From CAHJWH01 sp965198905 (lineage in GTDB: Bacteria; Pseudomonadota; Alphaproteobacteria; Caulobacterales; Caulobacteraceae), in the NCBI GenBank assembly GCA_965198905.1, contig OZ240678.1:3100001-3164000 (forward strand): 64,000 nucleotides of DNA, written 5' to 3'. Shown in pieces: positions 1-7,565 of this stretch. Under the pieces are notes generated by a model. That model made no database searches. It was not told where the DNA came from and saw nothing but the letters and a program-made list of their open reading frames with translations. Each line of letters starts with the position of its first letter. Within the stretch, counting starts at the first letter, position 1. The translations under genes were made by a program, and so were the position numbers.

Positions 1-121
1 CCTCGCCGTCAGTGGCGGAGACGCCCGCGCTGTCATAGCCACGGTACTCCAGCCGACGCAGGCTCTCGATCAGCCGCTCCGCGACCGGCGTCCCGCCGAC
101 GATGCCGATGATGCCGCACAT
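1..121 (-). CDS. glmS: Glutamine-fructose-6-phosphate aminotransferase, 5' end only
   Basis: The reverse strand from base 121 encodes MCGIIGIVGGTPVAERL followed by a RRLEYRGYDSAGV stretch. This is the N-terminus of the glutamine amidotransferase domain of GlmS. Cys2, exposed after removal of Met1, is the catalytic nucleophile that releases ammonia from glutamine, and YRGYDSAG is a family signature. The enzyme makes glucosamine-6-phosphate, the first step to UDP-GlcNAc. It lies divergent to glmM, which catalyses the next step. Only about 40 residues are inside the window, so the isomerase domains cannot be checked. Confidence 0.93.
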   Translation of the reverse strand, partial: MCGIIGIVGGTPVAERLIESLRRLEYRGYDSAGVSATDGE

Positions 122-276
122 GGATGGCCATTTCCCCGAAGTCCCGGCAGGCCTCTTAGCACCAAGCTGTGAGTGGAGGCGTAAATCCCCGTTACGCTGA
201 GTTTCTCACTCCCAGCTCAGGGGAGAGGGGTCTCGGTTACCGCTTCGAAGCTCTCTTCTGGTAGAACGATCCCACC

Positions 277-1626
277 ATGAGCAAGCGCAGCTATTTCGGC
301 ACCGACGGCATCCGCGGCCAGGCCAACAAGCACCCCATGACCGCCGAGGTCGCACTTCGCGTGGGCCTGGCCGCCGGCAAGCTGTTCCGCCGCGATCCCG
401 AGCGGCGGCACTTGGTGGTGATCGGCAAGGACACGCGGCTGTCGGGCTACATGATCGAGCCGGCCCTGGTGGCCGGGTTCGCCAGCGTGGGCATGGACGT
501 GCGCCTGTTCGGGCCGCTGCCGACGCCCGCGGTGGCGATGATGACGCGCTCCATGCGCGCCGACCTCGGGGTGATGATCTCGGCCTCGCACAACACCTTT
601 TCCGACAACGGCATCAAGCTGTTCGGCCCGGACGGCTATAAGCTGTCGGACACGCGAGAGCTCGAGATCGAGGGCCTGATGGACGAGGGCCTGCAGGAGG
701 GCCTGGCCGCCCCCACCGGCCTCGGCCGGGTCCAGCGCATCGATGACGCCCAGGCTCGATATGTGGAGATCATCAAGGCGACCTTCCCGCGCTCGCTGAC
801 TCTGGCGGGCCTGCGCGTCGTGGTCGATTGCGCCAACGGGGCGGCCTACAAGGTCGCCCCCACCGCGCTTTATGAGCTCGGCGCAGAGGTGATCCCGGTG
901 GGCGTGTCGCCGAACGGCGCCAACATCAACGACGAGTGCGGCTCCACCCACCCCCAGACCATGGCCCGGGCCGTGCGCGAGTACCGCGCCGACATCGGCA
1001 TCGCGCTGGACGGCGACGCCGACCGGCTGGCCATCTGCGACGAGCGCGGAACGAGCGTGGACGGCGACCAGATCATGGCCATCGTGGCCGGCGCCTGGGC
1101 GGCCGAGGGGCGGCTGACCGGCGGCGGGGTGGTGGCTACGGTGATGTCCAACCTGGGCTTCGAGCGTTTCCTGGCCGCGCGCGACATCGGGATGCAGCGC
1201 ACCCAGGTCGGCGACCGCTACGTCATGGAGCGGATGCGCGAGGGCGGCTTCAACCTCGGCGGCGAGGCGTCGGGCCACGTGATCCTGTCGGACTTCTCCA
1301 CCACCGGCGACGGGCTGATCGCCGCTCTCCAGGTGCTGTCGGTGCTGGTCACCTCCGGCAAGCCGATGAGCGCCCTGGCCCGCCAGTTCGAGCCCGTGCC
1401 CCAGAAGCTGGAGAACGTGCGCTTCTCCGGCGGGGCGCCGCTGGAGACCGATCGGGTGCAGCAGGCCATCGCCGATGGCGAGCGCCGGCTGAACGGCTCC
1501 GGCCGGGTGCTGGTCCGCGCGTCCGGCACCGAGCCGCTGATCCGCGTGATGGCCGAAGGCGACGACGAACGGCTGGTGGCCCAGGTGGTGCGCGACATCG
1601 CCAGCGCGGTGAAGGCGGCGGCGTAG
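277..1626 (+). CDS. glmM: Phosphoglucosamine mutase
   Basis: The 449-residue protein has the usual GlmM length and converts glucosamine-6-phosphate to glucosamine-1-phosphate for peptidoglycan and LPS precursors in the cytosol. It opens with YFGTDGIRG. The phosphoserine loop reads VMISASHNTFSDNG (about residues 97-110), the metal-binding loop is DGDADR (about 245-250), the sugar-binding motif GGEASGH is near residue 328, and the phosphate-binding RASGTEPLIRVMAEG lies near the C-terminus. All are intact. The divergent neighbour glmS catalyses the previous reaction, so their shared upstream region (122-276) probably carries both promoters. Confidence 0.97.
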   Translation: MSKRSYFGTDGIRGQANKHPMTAEVALRVGLAAGKLFRRDPERRHLVVIGKDTRLSGYMIEPALVAGFASVGMDVRLFGPLPTPAVAMMTRSMRADLGVMISASHNTFSDNGIKLFGPDGYKLSDTRELEIEGLMDEGLQEGLAAPTGLGRVQRIDDAQARYVEIIKATFPRSLTLAGLRVVVDCANGAAYKVAPTALYELGAEVIPVGVSPNGANINDECGSTHPQTMARAVREYRADIGIALDGDADRLAICDERGTSVDGDQIMAIVAGAWAAEGRLTGGGVVATVMSNLGFERFLAARDIGMQRTQVGDRYVMERMREGGFNLGGEASGHVILSDFSTTGDGLIAALQVLSVLVTSGKPMSALARQFEPVPQKLENVRFSGGAPLETDRVQQAIADGERRLNGSGRVLVRASGTEPLIRVMAEGDDERLVAQVVRDIASAVKAAA

Positions 1627-1639
1627 GCTGTGCGCTCCC

Positions 1640-1854
1640 AAGTCTCTTCTTTTCTCCCTCTGCGAAGCGGGAGGAGGGGATCAGGTGAAGCCTGGTGAAG
1701 GGGGCGTAGCCGCCGATGCCGCGTCAGGTTGGCATCCGCAACGGCGGTGACGCACCCTCCGTCACGGCGCAGATTGCGCCGCCACCTCCCTCGCTGCGCA
1801 GGGGAGGACAGCAGGCCGTCGTGCGCAATCGCCTTGCATAAGGGGGAAGGGGGC
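1640..1854. repeat. Intergenic palindromic repeat material after glmM
   Basis: This 215-base gap between convergent genes holds no convincing ORF. It contains short G-rich and C-rich inverted segments (CCTCC/GGAGG arms) and phrases such as GAAGCGGGAGGAGGGG and CTCGCTGCGCAGGGGAGG. These resemble the arms of the palindromic repeats elsewhere in the window. It may fold in mRNA and serve as a transcription barrier, but no clean intrinsic terminator was recognised. Confidence 0.4.
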
Positions 1855-2052
1855 CTACCGTCCCCGGTTCATCCAGCTGATCAGCGGGATGATGGGCAGG
1901 CCCCAGGCGACGCCGACCACCAGGTAGAACGGCAGCTCGGCCCACCATTGCTGGGGCAGGCGCCCCGAGAGGGTCACCGCCAGAGCGGCGTAGGCGATCA
2001 CGAAGACCACGATCCCCAGGCCCCCGATCAGTTTGCGTATGCGTGCAGGCAT
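1855..2052 (-). CDS. DUF2842 small membrane protein
   Basis: The 65-residue protein has two predicted membrane helices, about residues 9-29 (IGGLGIVVFVIAYAALAV) and 40-58 (LPFYLVVGVAWGLPIIPL), and a basic N-terminus (MPARIRKL). This layout and the closing PLISWM motif match DUF2842, an alphaproteobacterial family of unknown function. It is divergent from the heme A synthase gene that starts about 120 bases away. No function can be assigned from the sequence. Confidence 0.75.
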   Translation of the reverse strand: MPARIRKLIGGLGIVVFVIAYAALAVTLSGRLPQQWWAELPFYLVVGVAWGLPIIPLISWMNRGR

Positions 2053-2171
2053 GGCCCTCCGATAGCCGGTCGCGGCGGCTGAGGGAATGCAGCGGCGCCG
2101 CCCCGCATGGACGCGCGTCCGGCCAAGGTCTAGGAGCGGCGGGGCGAGGGGGCCCTCGATCGGAATGGCGG

Positions 2172-3227
2172 ATGCGTTGGAGCTATAACCTGGAGCGGTC
2201 CCGGTCGGTGGCGGCCTGGCTGTTCCTGGTGGCCGCGATGGTGGTGGCCATGGTCATCGTCGGCGGCGCCACGCGGCTGACGGGATCGGGCCTGTCGATC
2301 ACCGAGTGGAAGCCGATCCGCGGCGTGATCCCGCCTTTGAGCCAGCACGACTGGCTGGCGGAGTTCGCCAACTATCGCCGCATCCCGCAGTACAAGCTCT
2401 TGAACACCGGCATGACCCTGGCCCAGTTCAAGGTGATCTATGGCTGGGAGTGGACCCACCGGCTGATCGGCCGGCTGATCGGGGTGGTGTTCTTCGCGCC
2501 CTTCGTGGTCTTCCTGTTCCTAAAGAAAATTCCCCGCAGGTTGATCTGGCGCTGCTGGCTGCTGCTGGCGCTCGGCGGTCTGCAGGGGCTGGTCGGCTGG
2601 TGGATGGTGGCGAGCGGGCTGGAGGCCCGGGTCTATGTGGCGCCGGAGCGGCTGGCGACGCATCTCGGCCTCGCCTTGGCCATCTATTCGCTGGCGATCT
2701 GGACCGGGTGGGAAGCCTGGAGCGGGCGGCCGCGGGGGGTCGAGCACTACGCGCCGCCGAGCTGGGTGGCCTGGGCCACGGGGCTCGCGGCGGTGATCTT
2801 CATGCAGATGCTGCTGGGCGGGCTGGTGGCCGGCAACCATGCGGGGCAGGTCTATAACGACTGGCCGCTGATGAACGGCCGCTTCGTGCCGCGCCCCTAC
2901 GCCGCCACGGGGTCCGAGGGCCACGGCCTGTGGGCCACGCTGGTGCACAGCCAGGCCGCTGTGCAGTTCAACCACCGCATGACCGCCTATCTTATCTTCG
3001 CCATCGTGGTCGGGCTGGGCCTCACCGTCTTCGCCGCCCGGCGGGCGCCGTCAGCGTTGCGGACGCTGGGCTTGGTGCTGATCGCGGTGGTGAGCGTGCA
3101 GGTGCTGCTCGGCATCGCCACGGTGATGGCCGGTGCGCCGCTCTGGCTCTCCATCCTGCACCAGCTCTGGGCGGTGGTGCTGCTGAGCACCTCGCTCGGC
3201 TTGGTCTGGCGGATGCGGCGGAACTGA
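2172..3227 (+). CDS. ctaA: Heme A synthase (COX15/CtaA)
   Basis: This polytopic inner-membrane protein oxidises the C8 methyl of heme O to a formyl group, giving heme A for cytochrome aa3 oxidase. Eight hydrophobic segments are visible. Family signatures include GGATRLTGSGLSITEWKP in the first loop, the histidines of EWTHRLIGR and HLGLALAIYSLA, GNHAGQVYNDWPLMNG in the central loop, and FNHRMTAYL and LHQLWAVVLL in the C-terminal half. The four histidine sites expected of the type-2 alphaproteobacterial form are present. ATG at 2172 (MRWSYNLERS) was chosen because it gives the normal N-terminus; an in-frame upstream extension is low-complexity and unlikely. Confidence 0.95.
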   Translation: MRWSYNLERSRSVAAWLFLVAAMVVAMVIVGGATRLTGSGLSITEWKPIRGVIPPLSQHDWLAEFANYRRIPQYKLLNTGMTLAQFKVIYGWEWTHRLIGRLIGVVFFAPFVVFLFLKKIPRRLIWRCWLLLALGGLQGLVGWWMVASGLEARVYVAPERLATHLGLALAIYSLAIWTGWEAWSGRPRGVEHYAPPSWVAWATGLAAVIFMQMLLGGLVAGNHAGQVYNDWPLMNGRFVPRPYAATGSEGHGLWATLVHSQAAVQFNHRMTAYLIFAIVVGLGLTVFAARRAPSALRTLGLVLIAVVSVQVLLGIATVMAGAPLWLSILHQLWAVVLLSTSLGLVWRMRRN

Positions 3228-3458
3228 TTAGCGACCGGCGCTCTCCCCCCTGAGGGAGAGAGAGGTCCGTCGCCGCGGCGGACACGGTATAAATCTCAGC
3301 TCCGGTACCATCATACCGTACGTAAAAACCTCAGTCTTTCCAAAGTCCTGCCGCCAAGTCGCTGATCCGCCCTTGACGCCGCCCCCCCCCTTGCGTATTC
3401 CCCGCGCCTCATCGGCTGCGCCCTCTGCGCAACCGCTCGCGCTTACGGACCTCACCCC
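3228..3458. other. Intergenic region upstream of rplM
   Basis: This 231-base gap begins with a short palindrome near 3240-3265 (CTCTCCCCCCTGAGGGAGAG), a likely repeat fragment. The promoter and leader of the rplM-rpsI operon should lie in the rest. A run of C occurs at 3383-3391. No confident -35/-10 pair or leader fold was identified by eye. Confidence 0.4.
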
Positions 3459-3932
3459 ATGCAAAAGACCACGGTTTCCCTGAAACCGGCGGACGTGGAG
3501 AAGAAGTGGATCATCGTCGACGCTGAGAACGCGGTCGTCGGTCGTCTCGCCTCCTTCATCGCCATGCGCCTTCGCGGCAAGCATCGCCCGGACTACACCC
3601 CGCATGTCGACTGCGGCGACCACGTGGTGGTGATCAACGCCGACAAGGTCCGCTTCACCGGCCGCAAGCTCCAGCAGAAGACCTACTACTGGCACACGGG
3701 CTATCCGGGCGGCATCAAGGAGCGCACCGCGGACAAGATACTCGGCGGCAAGTTTCCCGAGCGCATCTTGGAAAAAGCCGTGGAGCGGATGCTGCCCAAG
3801 GAAAGCCCCCTGGCCCGCAAGCAGATGACCCACCTGAAGATCTACGCCGACGCCGAGCACCCGCATACGGCGCAGTCGCCTGAGCCCATCGCGTTCGCCG
3901 AGCTGAACGCCAAGAACGTGCGGAGCGCCTGA
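3459..3932 (+). CDS. rplM: 50S ribosomal protein L13
   Basis: The 157-residue protein has the length typical of alphaproteobacterial L13 and binds 23S rRNA early in large-subunit assembly. Family landmarks are KKWIIVDAENAVVGRLAS near the N-terminus, GKHRPDYTPHVDCGDHVVVINA, TGRKLQQKTYYWHTGYPGG, and PERILEKAVERMLPK with HLKIYADAEHPHTAQ. It is followed after four bases by rpsI, the standard L13-S9 operon, and a strong hairpin terminator closes the pair. Confidence 0.98.
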   Translation: MQKTTVSLKPADVEKKWIIVDAENAVVGRLASFIAMRLRGKHRPDYTPHVDCGDHVVVINADKVRFTGRKLQQKTYYWHTGYPGGIKERTADKILGGKFPERILEKAVERMLPKESPLARKQMTHLKIYADAEHPHTAQSPEPIAFAELNAKNVRSA

Positions 3933-3936
3933 AGCC

Positions 3937-4443
3937 ATGTCCGACGTCCAATCCGACGCTCCCCAAGACACTCAAGCCAAGGGTTTCGAGGCCCTCGCGG
4001 GCCTGTCGACCAACCCGCCCGAAGCTCAGATCGTCTATGAACCCAAGATCGACGCCCAGGGCCGCGCCTACGCCACCGGCAAGCGCAAGAACGCGGTCGC
4101 GCGGGTGTGGATCAAGCCGGGCTCCGGTAAGATCACCATCAACGACCGCGACCAGGAGGTGTACTTCGCCCGCCCGGTGCTGCGCATGATGATCGCCCAG
4201 CCGCTGCAGATCGCCGACCGCGCTACCCAGTTCGACGTGATCGCGACCGTCGAGGGCTCGGGCCTCTCCGGCCAGGCGGGCGCGGTGCGCCACGCCATCT
4301 CCAAGGCGCTGACCTATTACGAGCCGGGCCTGCGCGCCGTGCTGAAGCCGCACGGCTTCCTCACCCGCGACAGTCGCGTGGTGGAGCGCAAGAAGTACGG
4401 CAAGGCCAAGGCCCGCCGCTCCTTCCAGTTCTCCAAGCGCTAG
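3937..4443 (+). CDS. rpsI: 30S ribosomal protein S9
   Basis: The protein has 168 residues. Residues from about 40 onward form the conserved S9 fold (YATGKRKNAVARVWIKPGSG, then KITINDRDQEVYF). The basic tail ending KARRSFQFSKR reaches the P-site tRNA in the ribosome. The first 40 residues are an acidic, low-complexity extension often seen in alphaproteobacterial S9. It is co-transcribed with rplM, with a four-base spacer. Confidence 0.98.
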   Translation: MSDVQSDAPQDTQAKGFEALAGLSTNPPEAQIVYEPKIDAQGRAYATGKRKNAVARVWIKPGSGKITINDRDQEVYFARPVLRMMIAQPLQIADRATQFDVIATVEGSGLSGQAGAVRHAISKALTYYEPGLRAVLKPHGFLTRDSRVVERKKYGKAKARRSFQFSKR

Positions 4444-4470
4444 GCGTCAAGGCTTACAGCTTCGAACTGG

Positions 4471-4505
4471 CGGGCGCTCCGGGAAACCGGGGCGCCCGTT
4501 TTTGT
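4471..4505 (+). terminator. Rho-independent terminator of rplM-rpsI
   Basis: A 12-base-pair stem (CGGGCGCTCCGG against CCGGGGCGCCCG, with one G-T pair) closes a GAAA tetraloop and is followed directly by TTTTTGTTTG. It starts 27 bases after the rpsI stop codon and ends about 20 bases before argC. The GNRA loop and U-tract make it one of the clearest regulatory elements in the window. Confidence 0.95.
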
Positions 4506-4525
4506 TTGTTCCTCGGAGTTGGCGG

Positions 4526-5473
4526 ATGACAACCAAGGTCTTCATCGACGGGGAGGCGGGCACCACGGGGCTGCAGATCCGCGAGCGCCTCGCAGGCCGC
4601 GCGGACATCGCGCTGCTGTCCATCGACCCCGCCCGCCGCAAGGACGCCTCGGCCCGCGCCGAGTTGCTGAACGGCGCGGACGCGGTGATCCTGTGCCTGC
4701 CCGACGAGGCAGCGCGGGAGGCGGTGGAGTTGATCGCCAATTCGGCGGTGAAGGTGATCGACGCCTCCACCGCCCACCGCACCGCCCCCGGCTGGGTGTA
4801 CGGCTTCCCAGAGCTGAAGCCCGGCCAGCGTGACGCGATCGCCGGGGCGACGCAGGTGTCCAATCCGGGCTGTTATCCCACGGGCTTCCTGGCGATCGCA
4901 GCACCCCTGGTGCGGGCCGGCCTGCTGCCGGCGGACTGGCCGGTGGGCGTGAACGCGGTGTCGGGCTATAGCGGCGGCGGGCGTGCCATGATCGCGGAGT
5001 TCGAGGATGCGGATGCGCCGGGCTTCACCCGCGACGCCTACCGCGCCTACGCCCTAAACCTTGGCCACAAGCACCTGGCCGAGATGCAGGTCCATGCGGG
5101 GTTCGCGCACCCGCCGATCTTTACGCCTGCGGTCGGCCGCTACGTACAGGGCATGATCGTGGAGGTCCCCCTGCCGCTCTGGGCGCTGCCCGGTAAACCG
5201 ACGCTTGCGGACGTGCACGCGGCGCTGGCCGACGCCTATGCCGGAGAGCGCTTCGTGAAGGTCGCAGGGCTGGATGAGGCGGCGGCGATGAAGGGGCTGG
5301 ATCCAGAGGGCCTGAACGGGACCAACCGGCTGAAGCTGTTCGTGTTCGGCGACGAGGGGAGGGGCCAGGCCAGGCTGGTCGCCCTGCTGGACAACCTTGG
5401 CAAGGGCGCCTCGGGAGCCGCGGTGCAGACCCTCAACCTGATGTGCGGTCTGGAGGAAGGCGCGGGCCTGTAA
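4526..5473 (+). CDS. argC: N-acetyl-gamma-glutamyl-phosphate reductase, type 2
   Basis: This NADPH-dependent enzyme of arginine synthesis reduces N-acetylglutamyl phosphate to the semialdehyde. The protein has about 315 residues, the short type-2 class. It opens with VFIDGEAGTTGLQIRERL (nucleotide-binding loop). The catalytic cysteine lies in VSNPGCYPTGF (about residue 117), followed by VNAVSGYSGGGRAMI. A histidine-rich NLGHKHLAEMQ segment and the closing NLMCGLEE motif are also present. ATG at 4526 follows a GGAG ribosome-binding site. The gene is transcribed separately from rpsI because of the intervening terminator. Confidence 0.96.
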   Translation: MTTKVFIDGEAGTTGLQIRERLAGRADIALLSIDPARRKDASARAELLNGADAVILCLPDEAAREAVELIANSAVKVIDASTAHRTAPGWVYGFPELKPGQRDAIAGATQVSNPGCYPTGFLAIAAPLVRAGLLPADWPVGVNAVSGYSGGGRAMIAEFEDADAPGFTRDAYRAYALNLGHKHLAEMQVHAGFAHPPIFTPAVGRYVQGMIVEVPLPLWALPGKPTLADVHAALADAYAGERFVKVAGLDEAAAMKGLDPEGLNGTNRLKLFVFGDEGRGQARLVALLDNLGKGASGAAVQTLNLMCGLEEGAGL

Positions 5474-5485
5474 CAGACTTTTTGA

Positions 5486-5602
5486 TGCTCCCCCTTGGGG
5501 GAGCTGTCGGCGAAGCCGACTGAGGGGGCTCCAGTCCGCAACCGGCGGCGCGGCCCCATCCACCAGCTTCGCTGGTCCCTCTCTTCCCCAGAGGGGGAGG
5601 AT
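5486..5602. repeat. Interspersed palindromic repeat, copy 1 (GGGGGAGCTGTCGGCGAAGC family)
   Basis: The element starts with a CTCCCCC...GGGGGAG arm, continues with CTGTCGGCGAAGCCGACTG and GAGGGGGCT, and closes with GAGGGGGAGGATC. Closely related copies lie at about 9796-9920 (opposite orientation) and 58448-58570. The internal CGGCGAAGCCG is itself a small hairpin. It occupies the gap between convergent argC and egtD. Such elements are abundant in Caulobacterales intergenic DNA. Confidence 0.8.
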
Positions 5603-5630
5603 CAAGAACCTGCGGTGCTAGAACGAAAGC

Positions 5631-5657
5631 GCCCGCTGGGCTTGCCGGCGGGCTTCT
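5631..5657. terminator. Probable bidirectional terminator between argC and egtD
   Basis: GCCCGC at 5631 pairs with GCGGGC at 5648, followed by TTCTTAAA on the plus strand and GCTTTCG on the minus strand. It sits just beyond the 3' end of egtD and after the palindromic repeat that follows argC. The stem is short and the T-tract imperfect, so the call is tentative. Confidence 0.5.
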
Positions 5658-5673
5658 TAAACGAGGCCCCGCC

Positions 5674-6663
5674 TCACGCCACCCGCAGGACGTGCACGCT
5701 GAACAGCTCGCGTGGATCGACCCACACGGTTTCGGCGACGTAGCCGGCGGAGCGAGCCAGGCGCTGGAAGTCCTCCACCGCGTACTTGTTGGAATCCTCC
5801 ACGTGCATCCGCTCGCCCTGCGCGAACTCGAAGGTGTGGCCGGCGACGTAGACCGTCTGTGCTTTCAGGCTGGTCAGGTGGATGGTCAACCGCCCGGTCG
5901 CCTGATCGTATTCGGGCGTATGGCGGAAGGCGGCGAGGTCGAAGTCGGCGTCGAGTTCGCGGTTAGCGCGGACCAGCACGTTGCCGGTAAAGGCCGCCGT
6001 CACCCCTTGCGCGTCGTCATAGGCCGGCAGCACCACCGATTTCGGCGCCCTTAAGGCCACGCCCACCACCATCAGCCCGTCCTGTCCTAGCTGGCCTGCC
6101 CAGCCGCTGAGGAAGGCGCGGGCGTCTTCGGGGGTCAAATTGCCGACGGTGGAGCCTGGAAAGAAGCCGGCGCGGCGACGTCGGGTGGAGCTATCGGGCA
6201 GCTCCAGCGGCTGGGTGTAGTCGGCGCAGACAGCGCTGACCTCCAGCGCCGGATAGGCCTCGGCGATCTCGGTGGCCAGCTGGATCAGGTGGTCCCGCGA
6301 AACGTCGATGGGCTCGTAGGCCGCAGGGCTCTCCAGGGCGTCGAGCAACAGGCGCGCCTTCTGACTGGAGCCCGCGCCGAACTCGAGCAGGGCTATGTCC
6401 GGCCCGATGGCGGCGGCGATCTCCGACGCCTTATCGGTGAGGATCTTCAGCTCGGTTCGGGTGGGATAGTACTCTGGAAGTTTGCAGATGCGGTCGAACA
6501 GGCGCGACCCGGCTTCGTCGTAGAGGAAGCGGGCAGGGATCGCCTTCTGCGGCGCTGAAAGCCCGGTCAGGACGGCATCCCGGAAGCTTTCCTGCTCCGG
6601 GGCGAAGTCGTGCAGACTGAAGCGCGGAGCCACGTCCATGCGCGGCTCGACCATCTCGTTCAT
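5674..6663 (-). CDS. egtD: L-histidine N-alpha-methyltransferase (EgtD family)
   Basis: The 329 residues match the EgtD family length. EgtD trimethylates histidine with S-adenosylmethionine to make hercynine, the entry to ergothioneine. Visible motifs are IPARFLYDEAGSRLFDRIC, LPEYYPTRTE, the SAM-binding LLEFGAGSSQKARLLL (about residue 90), PIDVSRDHL, FFPGSTVGNLTP and the C-terminal FAQGERMHVEDSNKY. The usual partner egtB (sulfoxide synthase) is not adjacent in this window. The next gene on the same strand is an unrelated methyltransferase, so a local ergothioneine operon is not evident. Confidence 0.9.
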   Translation of the reverse strand: MNEMVEPRMDVAPRFSLHDFAPEQESFRDAVLTGLSAPQKAIPARFLYDEAGSRLFDRICKLPEYYPTRTELKILTDKASEIAAAIGPDIALLEFGAGSSQKARLLLDALESPAAYEPIDVSRDHLIQLATEIAEAYPALEVSAVCADYTQPLELPDSSTRRRRAGFFPGSTVGNLTPEDARAFLSGWAGQLGQDGLMVVGVALRAPKSVVLPAYDDAQGVTAAFTGNVLVRANRELDADFDLAAFRHTPEYDQATGRLTIHLTSLKAQTVYVAGHTFEFAQGERMHVEDSNKYAVEDFQRLARSAGYVAETVWVDPRELFSVHVLRVA

Positions 6664-6691
6664 ACCCGCCTCAAGCCTCGACTTCGAACGG

Positions 6692-7444
6692 CTAAGCGCG
6701 GCAGGCCCGAATGCGTTGCGGAATGGGCGGCGATGTGGGCGCGGCGAACACCGCGAAGTAACCCAGGTTACCCTTCAACGGCGAAACGCCCTCCGGTCGG
6801 TAGCCCACCGCCTCAAACTCGCAGCGGAGCAGGGCGGGCGGGGTGCCGTGGGCGGGGGTGGGGCGGTCCAGCTCCTCCACCCCCACCCGAGCCCCGGGGC
6901 GAAGCGCGCCGGCCAGGTTGTAGAGGAAGGCGTAGGGGTGGCCAATCTCATGATACATGTGGACCAGGATCGCGGCGTCCAGAGAGCGGGCGGGCAGGCG
7001 CGGGTCCTGGGGTTCGCCGAGCGCCACCACCACGTTGGACAGCTTGCGCGTGTCCGCCTGGGCCATCAGCGTCTGCAGAGCCTGGGGGTCGACATCCTCG
7101 GCGATCACCTTGCCGGACGGCCCGAGCAGCCTGGCCAGGCGCAAGGTGTCGTAGCCGTCGCCTGCGCCCAGGTCGCCGACGGTCATGCCGGGATGCAGCT
7201 TCAGGCGGGCGGCGATCTGGGGCACCTCGCGAGCCGCATCGCGCTGTGCGCTGTCGCCCCAGGTGGGGCTGATGATCGGCGCGATGGGACGCGCCGCTTC
7301 AGGGAACATCGCCGCCGGGGCTCCGCGACCGGCCAGGGGCGCCTGGGCCGCGTAAACCGCCGCGCCCGCGACCAGCAGCAACGGCGCCAGCAGCAGCAGC
7401 GGCGCGATCAGACGGCGGACGGTCATTCGGGCACGGGTCCTCAT
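6692..7444 (-). CDS. Exported or membrane-anchored class I SAM-dependent methyltransferase
   Basis: This 250-residue protein begins with a basic stretch and a hydrophobic segment (about residues 12-32), a signal peptide or anchor. The methyltransferase domain follows: MTVGDLGAGDGYDTLRLA (SAM-binding motif I, about residue 90), VIAEDVDPQAL (motif II) and AAILVHMYHEIGHPYAFL. A predicted periplasmic location is unusual for a SAM enzyme, but secreted-looking members of this family are common in proteobacteria. The substrate cannot be read from sequence. It lies just upstream of egtD on the same strand with a 28-base gap, so they may be co-transcribed. Confidence 0.75.
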   Translation of the reverse strand: MRTRARMTVRRLIAPLLLLAPLLLVAGAAVYAAQAPLAGRGAPAAMFPEAARPIAPIISPTWGDSAQRDAAREVPQIAARLKLHPGMTVGDLGAGDGYDTLRLARLLGPSGKVIAEDVDPQALQTLMAQADTRKLSNVVVALGEPQDPRLPARSLDAAILVHMYHEIGHPYAFLYNLAGALRPGARVGVEELDRPTPAHGTPPALLRCEFEAVGYRPEGVSPLKGNLGYFAVFAAPTSPPIPQRIRACRA

Positions 7445-7565
7445 GGAAGGCCTGCTCTAACCCGCTGACTTCGGACCAAGGTGGACGCGAGGTTACCGGA
7501 GTTTCAGTTTCCGCGCACGCCGCCCCGCGTTACACCCGCGCGACGTTTTTTGGGGGAAATGACTG

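Noticed and set aside
217..1641. Long antisense frame of 474 codons over glmM
   Set aside because: It mirrors a complete, motif-rich glmM gene. Its product is Gly/His/Ala/Val-rich with no domain, an artefact of high GC.
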